Shown here in pieces: positions 15,705 to 23,881 of a stretch of DNA of 64,000 nucleotides; position 1 is the stretch's first letter; the number at the start of each line of letters is the position of its first letter. The stretch comes from an uncultured Opitutaceae bacterium (lineage in GTDB: Bacteria > Verrucomicrobiota > Verrucomicrobiia > Opitutales > Opitutaceae), in contig CAIOZY010000028.1 in the NCBI GenBank assembly GCA_903862935.1, positions 1 to 64,000 on the forward strand, in the 5' to 3' direction. A model generated the notes under the pieces. The model was not told where the DNA came from, did no database searches, and was given only the letters and a program-made list of their open reading frames with translations. A program made the translations under genes and the position numbers.

Positions 15705-16052
15705 TCACCCGTGTGCGGGAATGATCAACGCAAACGGGTCTTTGCTCGGATCCAGCAGGTCAGCAAGATCTCTCTGCCGCCAGAGGTCGCGCACACGCAG
15801 TTTGGATCTGAAACCGAGGTATCGAAACTTGTTGAACAAAACGTTCTGCACGGTGGAGTCGCGATTGAAGAATCCGAGGACCAGGGATCCGGGACGTACC
15901 CCGAATATCGCCGGGCCATTGACCCGCGGCATCATGGGTGGAAGAGGTGTTAAGACCTCCTCCTCAGTACTTCCTATGGCACAAACCGAGCAGATTAGGC
16001 TCAGGAAGATCGCAGGGACAAACGACCGCGGGCCTGATCGTGTGATCTTCAT
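15705..16052 (-). pseudogene. alpha-galactosidase (GH27-like) with catalytic domain deleted
   Basis: The 115-residue frame has a signal peptide, then LTPLPPMMPRVNGPAIFGVRPGS, which resembles the segment that opens bacterial secreted alpha-galactosidases. It passes directly into LVLGFFNRDSTVQN and RVRDLWRQRDLADLL...IIPAHG, which resembles the C-terminal beta domain of the same family. The intervening several hundred residues, including the catalytic barrel, are missing, and the frame stops straight after PAHG. I read this as an in-frame internal deletion that leaves the two ends of one gene joined. No catalytic function is expected. Confidence 0.65.
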
Positions 16053-16464
16053 TGTGGTACGTGATAGACTGGTGACGAATCAGAATGTCCGCCGAAGGCG
16101 GGTTGATTCGCTAGGGGAACTCTTGCGCAGGCCCGAAAGGCGGAATCGGATTCGGGTCGCCCATCTCATTGAGTCATTATTGTCGGCAATCCTAACGCCG
16201 CTTACTTACCAGCACTCCACGGTGCCGGTCATTTGGTCCGCGAATTTCTCTCCCTTGTGTGTATATTATGGCGGGGCCGTTTGCGCTGGGATTTCATCCG
16301 GTCCACATTCCCGTGAGACTGGTTAATCCTAGACAAAATGATCATCGAAGACTGCGCGGCATTGTCCTTGGGCAGCTTAGCCGTTTAAAGACTGCACGCC
16401 AGATCCGCGGGCCGTCGGTTCCTCTCTCGGTGAGCCGTTTGCCATCAGCATAGCAGAAAATTTT
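16053..16464. other. intergenic region upstream of cupin gene
   Basis: No gene is supported. This stretch is relatively AT-rich near its right end and carries no ribosome-binding site or long hairpin that I can assign. It would hold the minus-strand promoter of the alpha-galactosidase remnant and the plus-strand promoter of the cupin gene. Confidence 0.5.
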
Positions 16465-16929
16465 ATGCAACCAATCGACGGCTATTTTCTTGTTACCCCA
16501 GAGAACCATTCATGGAAGTTCGCAAATCCCATGAAGATACCCTTCACGGACCTCCTGGAGCATACCAAGAGCGAGAATCTCGGCGCCCGGCTCTGGCGTT
16601 TTCCACCCAAAAGCGCGAACACGCTCCACAAGCACGTTAAGGCCGAGGAACTCTACTTTGTCCTTGAGGGTGTCGGGCGCATCCGCGTCGGGGAGGAGAC
16701 GCTCACGGTGCCGAGGTATGGCAGTGTGCTCGTCGGACCCCAGACGATGCGGCAGGTCTTTAACGACACGGACACCGAGGTGCTTTGGCTGATCATCGGC
16801 GCACCCGAAACGGAACTCGGGCCGGGCGAGAAGTTCGATATCAGGCTCTTTTGGCCTACCAATCCGAAACAGTTGCCGAAGGAGCTCGACGGGGCGGTCT
16901 GGCCGCCAAAGGAGAATGGCTCGATCTAG
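16465..16929 (+). CDS. single-domain cupin protein
   Basis: 154 residues forming one cupin domain. Metal-site motifs are visible as TLHKHVKAEELYFVLEGVGRIRVG (the His-His-Glu of cupin motif 1) and YGSVLVGPQTMRQVFN (motif 2, where the usual His is replaced by Gln or Arg, so metal binding may be altered). The C-terminal tail has many Trp and Pro residues. The family covers sugar isomerases, dioxygenases and binding proteins, so no reaction can be assigned. It stands alone; neighbours do not suggest a pathway. Confidence 0.75.
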   Translation: MQPIDGYFLVTPENHSWKFANPMKIPFTDLLEHTKSENLGARLWRFPPKSANTLHKHVKAEELYFVLEGVGRIRVGEETLTVPRYGSVLVGPQTMRQVFNDTDTEVLWLIIGAPETELGPGEKFDIRLFWPTNPKQLPKELDGAVWPPKENGSI

Positions 16930-17096
16930 GACGATCCGCCACTGACCGGGTGGCAGACTCGCACCCATCACCGTGCTCCTTTGGGTGGCGCAGGGAGCGG
17001 CCATGGGTAGCGCCATGCAAGGCAACTGAAAGGCATCCCGGGCCTCCGAGGTTTGCGGTGCTAACCGCAGAGTGTCCCCGGCTTGTTGACCCTAGC

Positions 17097-17744
17097 TCAG
17101 GCGCTTAGCTCAGCCACCGAGGCCAAATAGCCCTTCGCCGCCTCGGTTGCGCTGCTCGCCGAGCAGTTCAAGTCGCGCAATAGCCCGTCTCGCAGGCCGT
17201 AGATCCAGCCGTGAACGGTCAACTCCTGTCCGCGTTGCCAAGCATCGCGGACAATCGAGGTGTGACAGACGTTCGAGGCCTGCTCGATGACGTTGAACTC
17301 GCACAGCCGCGCACTGCGCGCCGTCTCGTCGGGAAGCCGGCAGAGGCAGGCATCATGCTTCTCCCGCACATCCTCGACGTGCCGGAGCCAGTTGTCGGCC
17401 AGCCCCACCCGCTCGCAGCGCAGCGCCGCCCTCACGCCGCCGCAGCCGTAGTGCCCGACTACCATAATGTGCCTCACCTTCAGCACATCGACCGCGAACT
17501 GAATCACGCTCAGACAGTTTAGGTCGGTGTGCACGACCACATTAGCGATGTTGCGGTGGACAAAGACCTCGCCCGGGAGCAAGCCGATGATCTCGTTGGC
17601 GGGAACGCGACTGTCGGAGCACCCGATCCAAAGGTATCTCGGGTTCTGCTGATGCGACAGCTTTAGGAAAAACTCCGGGTCCCGCCGTTTGATGGCGTCT
17701 GCCCAGGACTTGTTCTGCGCAAAGAGGTGGTCGAGCGTTTCCAT
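17097..17744 (-). CDS. can: beta-carbonic anhydrase
   Basis: 215 residues. The zinc ligands of the beta class are present as IGCSDSRVPANEI (Cys42, with Asp44) and VVGHYGCGGVRAAL (His98, Cys101). It interconverts CO2 and bicarbonate in the cytoplasm. Its length and the R44-type Asp/Arg pair match the bacterial Can/CynT group. It lies alone, transcribed away from the cupin gene, with an about 110-bp gap to the regulator gene. The signature is full-length and no truncation is visible. Confidence 0.93.
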   Translation of the reverse strand: METLDHLFAQNKSWADAIKRRDPEFFLKLSHQQNPRYLWIGCSDSRVPANEIIGLLPGEVFVHRNIANVVVHTDLNCLSVIQFAVDVLKVRHIMVVGHYGCGGVRAALRCERVGLADNWLRHVEDVREKHDACLCRLPDETARSARLCEFNVIEQASNVCHTSIVRDAWQRGQELTVHGWIYGLRDGLLRDLNCSASSATEAAKGYLASVAELSA

Positions 17745-17858
17745 GGAGCGCTATATTCTGAACTCAACCCAAGATATCCACGCCAGTTTCCGGGCGCAAC
17801 AAGAGCACCGTGAATTGGCGCATATATCTATAGTCGGCCAAGATGGGCCCATCGCGAC

Positions 17859-18422
17859 CTAGAACCGTCGATAGACAAAGTTGACCGCAAGGAGCATGGC
17901 GGGGGTTCCCCCCCGGTTGTGGAAGCGGTGGCGTCGGCGTGAATCGAGGTAGGCCGAGCCGCCGGCCTTGAGAGCATGCCGCCGGCGTTCGTACTCGATC
18001 TCGATCTCCCCCTTCACGACGTAAAGAAATTCCTCCCCGTCGTGGCGGAAATATGCGGTGGTTCCCCGCGGCACCCGCATTAGGAAAGGAGACAGGTACT
18101 TGTTCCGGTACGAGCGCAGCAGCGGCAGGAAATGGTACCCGCCTAGCTTCTCCGCAGCCTGCCAGTCCGCCTCGTCAGGCTTGTGGATTTCTATGTTCGC
18201 AGATGAGGAACCGCCCTCCCGGGGCTGCAGGAGCTCCCCCACGTCCGCCCCCAGGGCGGCCGCAAGGGCCTGCAGCGTCGAAAAGGTCGGCGGCTGGGCG
18301 GAGTGCTCGATCTTGGAAAGATATCCTTTCGTGATGCCCGCGGCGATCGCTAGAGCCGGCAGGGTCAGGCCGCGGCTTTGGCGCAGCGCGCGCAGCCTCG
18401 GGCCGAACGGGGAGGAGGGCAT
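17859..18422 (-). CDS. XRE-family regulator with C-terminal cupin domain
   Basis: 187 residues. An N-terminal helix-turn-helix of the XRE type (LRALRQSRGLTLPALAIAAGITKGYLSKIEHSAQPPTF begins at residue 10) is followed by a cupin domain (FRHDGEEFLYVVKGEIEIEYERRRHALKAGGSAYL; RHRFHNRGG). This is the PuuR-like architecture in which the cupin senses a small metabolite. The start at 18422 lies 2 bp after the stop of the HpsN-like gene, giving a two-gene operon. It probably represses this operon through the palindrome at 19738-19760, 42 bp upstream of the first gene. Confidence 0.85.
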   Translation of the reverse strand: MPSSPFGPRLRALRQSRGLTLPALAIAAGITKGYLSKIEHSAQPPTFSTLQALAAALGADVGELLQPREGGSSSANIEIHKPDEADWQAAEKLGGYHFLPLLRSYRNKYLSPFLMRVPRGTTAYFRHDGEEFLYVVKGEIEIEYERRRHALKAGGSAYLDSRRRHRFHNRGGTPAMLLAVNFVYRRF

Positions 18423-18424
18423 GT

Positions 18425-19696
18425 TCAGCGCCGGGTGTACCGCTCCACCCGCACATCCGCGGTTATCGCATGGGCAAGCATGCGCTCCACCCGGCACTGC
18501 CGCGCAGTGACCTTGGCCACTTCGACCGAGGCCTCGCGCGTCATCCGCTGATAGGTCACCGTCTTTAGGAACTTGCCGACCCAGACTCCCCCGGTGTACC
18601 GCGCCGCGCGGCTTGTAGGGAGTATATGATTGGTGCCAATGGACTTGTCCCCGTAGGCAACGGTAGTCTCCTCTCCAATGAAGAGGGACCCGTAGTTGGT
18701 CAGGCGCTCGAAGTAGTAGGCCGGATCGAGCACCTGGATTTCCAGGTGCTCCGGGGCGTAGTCGTCGCACAGGGCCACGGCTTCCTCGGGGCTCTGCGCC
18801 ACATAGATGCGTCCGTTGGCTCCCCAGCTTTGAGCGGCGATGTCGCGGGTGGGCAGGACGGCGAGCTGGCGCTCCACCTCGGCCAGGCACTGGCGGCCGA
18901 AGGTCTCGCTCAGGCACACGAGGGCTATGCCGCTGTTGGGGTCGTGCTCGGCCTGCCCAAGGAGGTCGCAGGCCACAAGAGCCGGATCGGCTGAGTCGTC
19001 GGCCAAAACCATGATCTCCGTCGGCCCGGCCAACAGGTCGATCCCGCAACGCCCGAACAGCTGCCGCTTGGCCTCGGCAACGTACTTGTTTCCCGCCCCG
19101 CACAGGACATCCACGGGTTCGACTACCCCCATCCCGAACGCCATGAGCGCCAAAGCCGGAACCCCGCCTATGACAAAGACCCTGTCAGCCCCCGCGGCGT
19201 GGATCGCGTTGATCGTGGCCGGATACCAGCCCTCGCCCCGGACTGGCGGGGTGCAGGCGAGCACCGTCTTAACCCCCGCCACCTTCGCGGGAATGATACT
19301 CATCTGCGCCGATCCAAACATGGGATAGCGCCCACCCGGGACATAGCTCCCAACCGAGGAGACGGGAATGTGCTTGTGCCCCAAGACAACCCCCGGCCGG
19401 GTCTCAACCTCCAGCGGGGCCATGGTCGCCCGCTGCGCCTCGGCGAAGCGCCGGACGTTGCCCTGACAGAAGTGCGTGTCGGCAATCACCTGGGGATCAA
19501 GCCGGGCTATCGCCGACCGGATCTCAGCCGGACTCAGCTCAAAGTTTGTCGGTTTCCAATCATCGAACTTTTCGCTGTATCGGCGAACGGCGGCGAGCCC
19601 GTTCTTCTCAAGGTCCAGCAGCATGGCCGAGACGACCTGGGCAGTCTCAGGATCGTTTTCGAATAGGCGATGGTTGCCTTCTTTGATGGTCTTCAT
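18425..19696 (-). CDS. HpsN-type dehydrogenase of the histidinol dehydrogenase family
   Basis: 423 residues with the HisD fold and expected zinc ligands Gln248 and His251 (LLGQAEHDP), Asp350 (YGDKSIGTNH) and His409, plus the acid/base pair Glu316-His317 (APEHLEI). The segments LGHKHIPVSSVGSYVPGG, GTNHILPTSRAARYTGGVWVGKFLKTVTYQR and the N-terminal KFDDW region are closer to HpsN, the 2,3-dihydroxypropane-1-sulfonate dehydrogenase that yields 3-sulfolactate, than to biosynthetic HisD. No other his gene is near, and its partner is a cupin regulator. Catabolic NAD-dependent oxidation of a sulfonated or related diol is likely; the true substrate is untested. Confidence 0.8.
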   Translation of the reverse strand: MKTIKEGNHRLFENDPETAQVVSAMLLDLEKNGLAAVRRYSEKFDDWKPTNFELSPAEIRSAIARLDPQVIADTHFCQGNVRRFAEAQRATMAPLEVETRPGVVLGHKHIPVSSVGSYVPGGRYPMFGSAQMSIIPAKVAGVKTVLACTPPVRGEGWYPATINAIHAAGADRVFVIGGVPALALMAFGMGVVEPVDVLCGAGNKYVAEAKRQLFGRCGIDLLAGPTEIMVLADDSADPALVACDLLGQAEHDPNSGIALVCLSETFGRQCLAEVERQLAVLPTRDIAAQSWGANGRIYVAQSPEEAVALCDDYAPEHLEIQVLDPAYYFERLTNYGSLFIGEETTVAYGDKSIGTNHILPTSRAARYTGGVWVGKFLKTVTYQRMTREASVEVAKVTARQCRVERMLAHAITADVRVERYTRR

Positions 19697-19737
19697 CGGC
19701 TGAGAGCATGAAGGATGGGAGGCTCAAGGGCGACAAA

Positions 19738-19760
19738 AAAGTTTCCTTTTAAGAAACTTT
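19738..19760 (-). promoter_or_regulatory. palindromic operator upstream of the HpsN-like gene
   Basis: AAAGTTTC (19738-19745) and GAAACTTT (19753-19760) form a perfect 8-bp inverted repeat with a 7-nt AT spacer, 41 bp upstream of the HpsN-like start. It is AT-rich in a GC-rich region. The size and symmetry suit an XRE dimer, probably the regulator encoded downstream. Confidence 0.7.
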
Positions 19761-19825
19761 AGCGCGACCGCGATGCCATGCCGAAAGCGGGATGTCTGGA
19801 ACTCCGGGTCCAGAATCGCAGGAGC

Positions 19826-20887
19826 CTAGTCGAGCTTCTGAAGCTGCGCGCGGACAACCTCGGCGGTTAGGGGCAGGAACTCACCCTCGCGAAGGACCAT
19901 TTCCTGGCCTTCCCGGCTGAGCACGTAACGCAGAAATTCGATAACCTTCGGGTCGGCGGGGATGGCAGGTCCCTTGTTGATGTAGAACATGACGGGCCGA
20001 GCGAGCGGGTAGCTCAAATTCGCCACGTTTTCCTTTGTGGCCTCGACGTAGGGCCCGCCGTCATCCACCGCCAGTGCAACAAGCTTGGCGTTGGGATTCC
20101 GGTATCCGGCCCCGGCAAGGCCGATGCCGCGACGATCCGAGCCGACGGCATCGACGACCTTCTGGTAGGCATCGACAAGGCGGTTGATCACGGGGGCCGC
20201 CGATTCGGTCCCGGCCGACGGGATCTCCTCCTCGACGTTCTCAAACTGCCTCAGGCCGCAGTTCCAAAGGACGCTGCCCTTCATGACCGTTTGCGAGAAG
20301 AAGTATCCGGGCGCCTCATAGGCGAGGCCGCTGTAGGGATGAATCGGCTCACCACACCACCCACCGGACAGGCCCAGCTGATCCCAGGAGCGAACAGCCG
20401 ACTTGGCCCCCCGCCTGCATTCGACTCCCAAGATTGCATCCAACTGAGCGAACGTGAGTTTCGAGATGGGGTTGTCCCTGTTCACAAAGACCCCGAGCGC
20501 CATGATCTTGTCCTGGCACCCGTAGCTTCCGGTCAGGACGGTGATCGGAGTCAATTTTTGCCGGGTCATCTTCTCATAGGCCGCAGCCTCAGGGGGAATG
20601 ATCTCTCGGGCCAAGACCCCCAGGTCGATCCTCTCGGTATACAAGCCAGCGATGGCTGCAGCGCTGGTCACAAGCTTGTCCTCAAACCGGGCGCCGGGAT
20701 GGTACTTTTGGAACCCCTGTTCCCAAAGCTTCATCATGGGCCGCAGGAACCCATGTCCCCAGCTGCGGATCGTTCCGCTGACCTGCCTCGTTGGTTGGTA
20801 GGAGGGGAGCGCACTCAGGTCCTGCGCGGAACCCCGCACAGTCGCAAAAAGCGCTATGACCGCCGCGATTCGAGCTACATGACTCAT
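19826..20887 (-). CDS. PstS-like periplasmic substrate-binding protein 1
   Basis: 353 residues with a signal peptide (MSHVARIAAVIALFATVRGSA) and a PBP-like fold: SGTIRSWGHGFLRPMMKLWEQGFQKYHPG, FVNRDNPISKLTFAQLDAILG, SDRRGIGLAGAGY and a terminal FLRYVLSREGQEMVL. This matches phosphate-type binding proteins (PF12849). It shares a C-terminal motif with its neighbour (REGEFLPLTAEVVRAQLQKLD). No PstC, PstA, PstB or PhoU lies nearby, so phosphate binding is unproven; scavenging or sensing is possible. It lies 46 bp after the paralog and probably shares its transcript. Confidence 0.75.
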   Translation of the reverse strand: MSHVARIAAVIALFATVRGSAQDLSALPSYQPTRQVSGTIRSWGHGFLRPMMKLWEQGFQKYHPGARFEDKLVTSAAAIAGLYTERIDLGVLAREIIPPEAAAYEKMTRQKLTPITVLTGSYGCQDKIMALGVFVNRDNPISKLTFAQLDAILGVECRRGAKSAVRSWDQLGLSGGWCGEPIHPYSGLAYEAPGYFFSQTVMKGSVLWNCGLRQFENVEEEIPSAGTESAAPVINRLVDAYQKVVDAVGSDRRGIGLAGAGYRNPNAKLVALAVDDGGPYVEATKENVANLSYPLARPVMFYINKGPAIPADPKVIEFLRYVLSREGQEMVLREGEFLPLTAEVVRAQLQKLD

Positions 20888-20933
20888 AAAAGGGTCCTTT
20901 TCTCAGCCCGGTGATGGATGCTCCGACCGGCGT

Positions 20934-22145
20934 CTACTCGAGCTTCCTCAGCTGCTCCTGCACGACCTTCGCCGTTAGCGGAAGATAGCGGCCTTCCCGC
21001 TGCACCTCCTCCTGACCCTCCTGGCTCAGGACATAGTGAAGAAACTCGTTGATCTTCGGATCGATCGGTTGTCCCGGATTTCGGTTAAAGATGAAGTAAC
21101 TCTCGTGGAAGAGGGGATAGGTCCTGTCGCGCACGGTCTCGAGGCTTCGCATGACATAGGGCCCTCCTTCGTAGGATTGGACCGCGAGTTCCTTCAGCTC
21201 CGGCCCCAGCGAGACCGGAGAAACGTAGTACAGGGCATAGCGGTCCTTGGCGATCGCCCGCCGGGCCTGCATGCTCCAGCTGTTTATCTTGCCGTTGGGC
21301 ATGACGTAGTTGGTGAAGGCCTGATATCCCTCGACCCACATATCGCTTTCCTTGAGAATATCGTTGGAGAATTTCTGGCTCACACCCGCCCGGGCGTTCT
21401 GCCCGCCGACATGAATGGGCTTGTCGGCCCATTCACCTGTTAGGCCAAGCTGTCCCCAGGTCCGGATATTCTCCTCGGGCCCCCGCGAGTAGGGGTACTC
21501 GGTATGCCACACGCTGCCTACATAGCCCCCCGTTCTCGCGCCGCCGAAGACCCCATCGAGCTGCTTCATGGTGATCCGCGTGAGCGGATTCGCCCGGTTG
21601 ACGACAATGATTCCCGGAGGACTCCATCCATAGACATCGAAGGACCCGGTCAACGCCGAGACCTCAGTCATCGGATGGTGGAAAACCTGTTCGAAGGTCA
21701 GCCGGTCGGCAAGGCTGGCCTCCTTGTTCATGCTCAGGTCGGCGACTCCGCAGGCCAGTGCCGGCGCGGCGATCGCGACTGTAGGCAAGTGATACTCGAG
21801 CGTGATGCCCGGCTGGAACTTCTTGAATCCCTCCCTCCAGTACTCTCCCAGGTCGCCGTCCTTGATGTAGTTGTTTCCCCAGATTCGCAGCGTGGCGGTC
21901 AGCCGCTGTTTCGGCACATAATGGGGAAGGTCGCTCAGATCCCACCTGTTCGTGTATCCGCCCACCTGGCCGTGGGCTTTGCGGAATCCACTGACATCCT
22001 GGGTCCAGATGCTAACCCCCGCATTCTCCGGCTCCTTGCCGCCAGCTGGTTGGACCTCCGCACTGCGGAGTTGGAGATCGAGGGCGCAAACGAGCAACGC
22101 AGAAAGCAGCGCCCGGCTAAGGTGTAATGCGGAGACTTGGTTCAT
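20934..22145 (-). CDS. PstS-like periplasmic substrate-binding protein 2
   Basis: 403 residues with a signal peptide and a PBP-like fold (TATLRIWGNNYIKDGDLGEYW, IVVNRANPLTRITMKQLDGVFGG, FIFNRNPGQPIDPKINEFLHYVLSQEGQEE). It is a paralog of the next gene and ends in the same motif (REGRYLPLTAKVVQEQLRKLE), which points to tandem duplication. It has about 50 extra residues at the N-terminal side, before the homologous part. No transporter genes are adjacent. It is the first gene of the pair, with its promoter presumably in 22146-22548. Confidence 0.75.
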   Translation of the reverse strand: MNQVSALHLSRALLSALLVCALDLQLRSAEVQPAGGKEPENAGVSIWTQDVSGFRKAHGQVGGYTNRWDLSDLPHYVPKQRLTATLRIWGNNYIKDGDLGEYWREGFKKFQPGITLEYHLPTVAIAAPALACGVADLSMNKEASLADRLTFEQVFHHPMTEVSALTGSFDVYGWSPPGIIVVNRANPLTRITMKQLDGVFGGARTGGYVGSVWHTEYPYSRGPEENIRTWGQLGLTGEWADKPIHVGGQNARAGVSQKFSNDILKESDMWVEGYQAFTNYVMPNGKINSWSMQARRAIAKDRYALYYVSPVSLGPELKELAVQSYEGGPYVMRSLETVRDRTYPLFHESYFIFNRNPGQPIDPKINEFLHYVLSQEGQEEVQREGRYLPLTAKVVQEQLRKLE

Positions 22146-22548
22146 GGTCGGCAGGATGGCCCCGGTCGAGGGGAGTCTTGAGATAAAGGAACTTACCTTG
22201 AGGGACTGGAAAAGCCAGACTCAGTCCGGATAAAACCAGGGGGGGTCGAGCCCTTCCCGATACCGAACAATCCGAAAGCGCCCGTCGGAATAGGATTCGC
22301 TCAGGTTCACTGATCAATGTCAGCGCCTTTCACGCGAAACTCCGGGCGAGCGCAGGCCCGATCAGGCCGTCAGGGGATTTCCCACGTGTCAGGCGCGCGG
22401 GCCAACGCGCGAATCGGGAGATAACAGCCGATCGCAAGCTGCTGGCAGACTTAAGGGACCAATGGAAGTCGCTAATAGATCAGAGCTTGAGCCTCAGGCC
22501 CCCAATTCGATACTTGCCCGCCGGTACTCAGGAGGCATCCTCCACGCG
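22146..22548. other. intergenic region between pstS-like pair and small secreted gene
   Basis: No gene is supported. It should contain the promoter for the minus-strand pstS-like pair and that of the small plus-strand gene at 22549. No strong hairpin, tRNA or riboswitch motif was recognised. A GGAGG at 22531 lies 13 bp before the ATG at 22549. Confidence 0.5.
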
Positions 22549-22830
22549 ATGAAGGCTTGGAAAAAGGTGAGCTCTCTGGCCGCACTTTCAATGGGGTGGG
22601 TGCTTGCGGGACCCGTTACCTGCAACTCCATCCTCGAGCCGTCGAAGCACGCGCAGGATGATGGATACACGTATGTGACACCAACCGGCTCGATCGCTCC
22701 GCAGCGCGTGAAGAAGGGCGGTGACGCTGTGATGAGTTCCGAGCTGAATTCAACGACGGCGGTGGGGTTCAGCCAGATGCCGCTGGGTAACGTGAGGACG
22801 CCCAGATCGGGGGGCGGAGGAGGCCCGTAA
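22549..22830 (+). CDS. small exported protein, unknown
   Basis: 93 residues from the internal ATG, preceded by GGAGG. MKAWKKVSSLAALSMGWVLA forms a signal peptide, with a Cys after GPVT that falls short of a canonical lipobox. The mature part is Ser/Thr/Gly-rich, with VKKGGDAVMSSELNSTTAVGF and a Gly-rich end (GGGGGP). No family was recognised. A longer frame starts at 22462, but the signal peptide supports the internal start. It lies between the pstS-like pair and an SDR gene and has no obvious functional partner. Confidence 0.45.
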   Translation: MKAWKKVSSLAALSMGWVLAGPVTCNSILEPSKHAQDDGYTYVTPTGSIAPQRVKKGGDAVMSSELNSTTAVGFSQMPLGNVRTPRSGGGGGP

Positions 22831-22998
22831 GGGCCCGAGATCAGAAGGGCGAACGCTGCCCCCTGCAACCGGTCTCAATTGTCGGCAGCGCCTAGAGCCT
22901 TCTTGAAGCGCCGCCCGGAGCGGGTGAAGTTGGTTTCAGCGAGAAATGCCGTGCACAGAGGCATTTCCATCTGAATAAGAACGAAAGAGATCATTTCC

Positions 22999-23790
22999 AT
23001 GCCCGACACCCCATCCTTCTCCTTGCGCGGAAAAACGGTCGTCTTAATCGGCGGCACCGGCCTTCTTGGCCGCGCCCTGGCCACGGCCCTAGCCGGTGCA
23101 GGTGCCTCGCTCGTGATCACCTCGCGCGACCGCGCGAGGGCCGAGGAGATCGCAAAGGCGGAACGGGCGGCTGGCAGGACGGTCCACTCCGAATCGGCCG
23201 ACCTCGAAGAGGAAGCCCAGATCCTGGCCCTGCGGGACCGGATCGTGAAGGCCCACCCGCGGATCGACGGGTTGGTCATCAACGCAGCCTACAAGCAGCC
23301 CATGAAGCAGGGCTGGGCCAGCCCACTCTCGGAATGGGAGCTTTCGATGCGGGTCAATGCAACAGGTGTCTTTGCGGCCCTTCGGACCTTCGGGGATGTG
23401 ATCGCAAGCCAAGGCGGCGGAAGCGTTGTGGGCATCTCCTCGATGCAGGGCATGGTCGGGCAGAATCCCTGGCTCTACGAGGGGACCAACCTGTTCACCG
23501 CACCGGACTACTTCTTCCACAAGGCGGGCATGATCAACCTGGTCCGATACTCGGCCACTCATTACGGACCGCGCAAGGTCCGTGTGAACGCCGTCGCTCC
23601 CGGCGGAATCTACAATCCGGACAAGCCCCAGCCCGCGGCCTTCCTGGAGCGATTTGGAAAGATGACTGCCCTTGACCGAATGGCTGACGCTGCCGAAATC
23701 ACCGGTGCCGTGGTGTTCCTGTTAAGCGACGCGTCAAGCTACGTGACGGGAACAACCCTGACCGTCGACGGCGGCTACACCGCTCGCTAA
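22999..23790 (+). CDS. SDR-family oxidoreductase
   Basis: 263 residues, a classical short-chain dehydrogenase. The cofactor motif GGTGLLGRALA lies near the N-terminus, followed by NAA (INAAYK). The catalytic Ser is in GISSMQG, and the pair is YFFHK (Tyr and Lys four apart). The end is SSYVTGTTLTVDGGYTAR. An Arg-rich stretch (ITSRDRARAEE) after the second strand suggests NADP(H) preference. The substrate is unknown. It stands between a small exported protein and a VOC gene on the opposite strand, so context does not assign a pathway. Confidence 0.85.
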   Translation: MPDTPSFSLRGKTVVLIGGTGLLGRALATALAGAGASLVITSRDRARAEEIAKAERAAGRTVHSESADLEEEAQILALRDRIVKAHPRIDGLVINAAYKQPMKQGWASPLSEWELSMRVNATGVFAALRTFGDVIASQGGGSVVGISSMQGMVGQNPWLYEGTNLFTAPDYFFHKAGMINLVRYSATHYGPRKVRVNAVAPGGIYNPDKPQPAAFLERFGKMTALDRMADAAEITGAVVFLLSDASSYVTGTTLTVDGGYTAR

Positions 23791-23881
23791 GGCCCAGCGA
23801 TCCTCTTATCAGTCAAGCCCGCCACGGTAATCGCGGAGTCGGGCCGGAGCCTGGCTTAGATCGCAGGACCAGGAGAGCGCA

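Noticed and set aside
17859-19103. 414-codon frame starting inside the HpsN-like gene and ending with the XRE-cupin gene
   Set aside because: The first 227 codons are an alternate frame of the HpsN-like gene; the regulator begins at 18422.
18425-19696. Annotation as biosynthetic histidinol dehydrogenase (hisD)
   Set aside because: The GTNHILPTSRAARYTGG and KFLKTVTYQR segments, the absence of other his genes and the cupin regulator fit the HpsN branch better.
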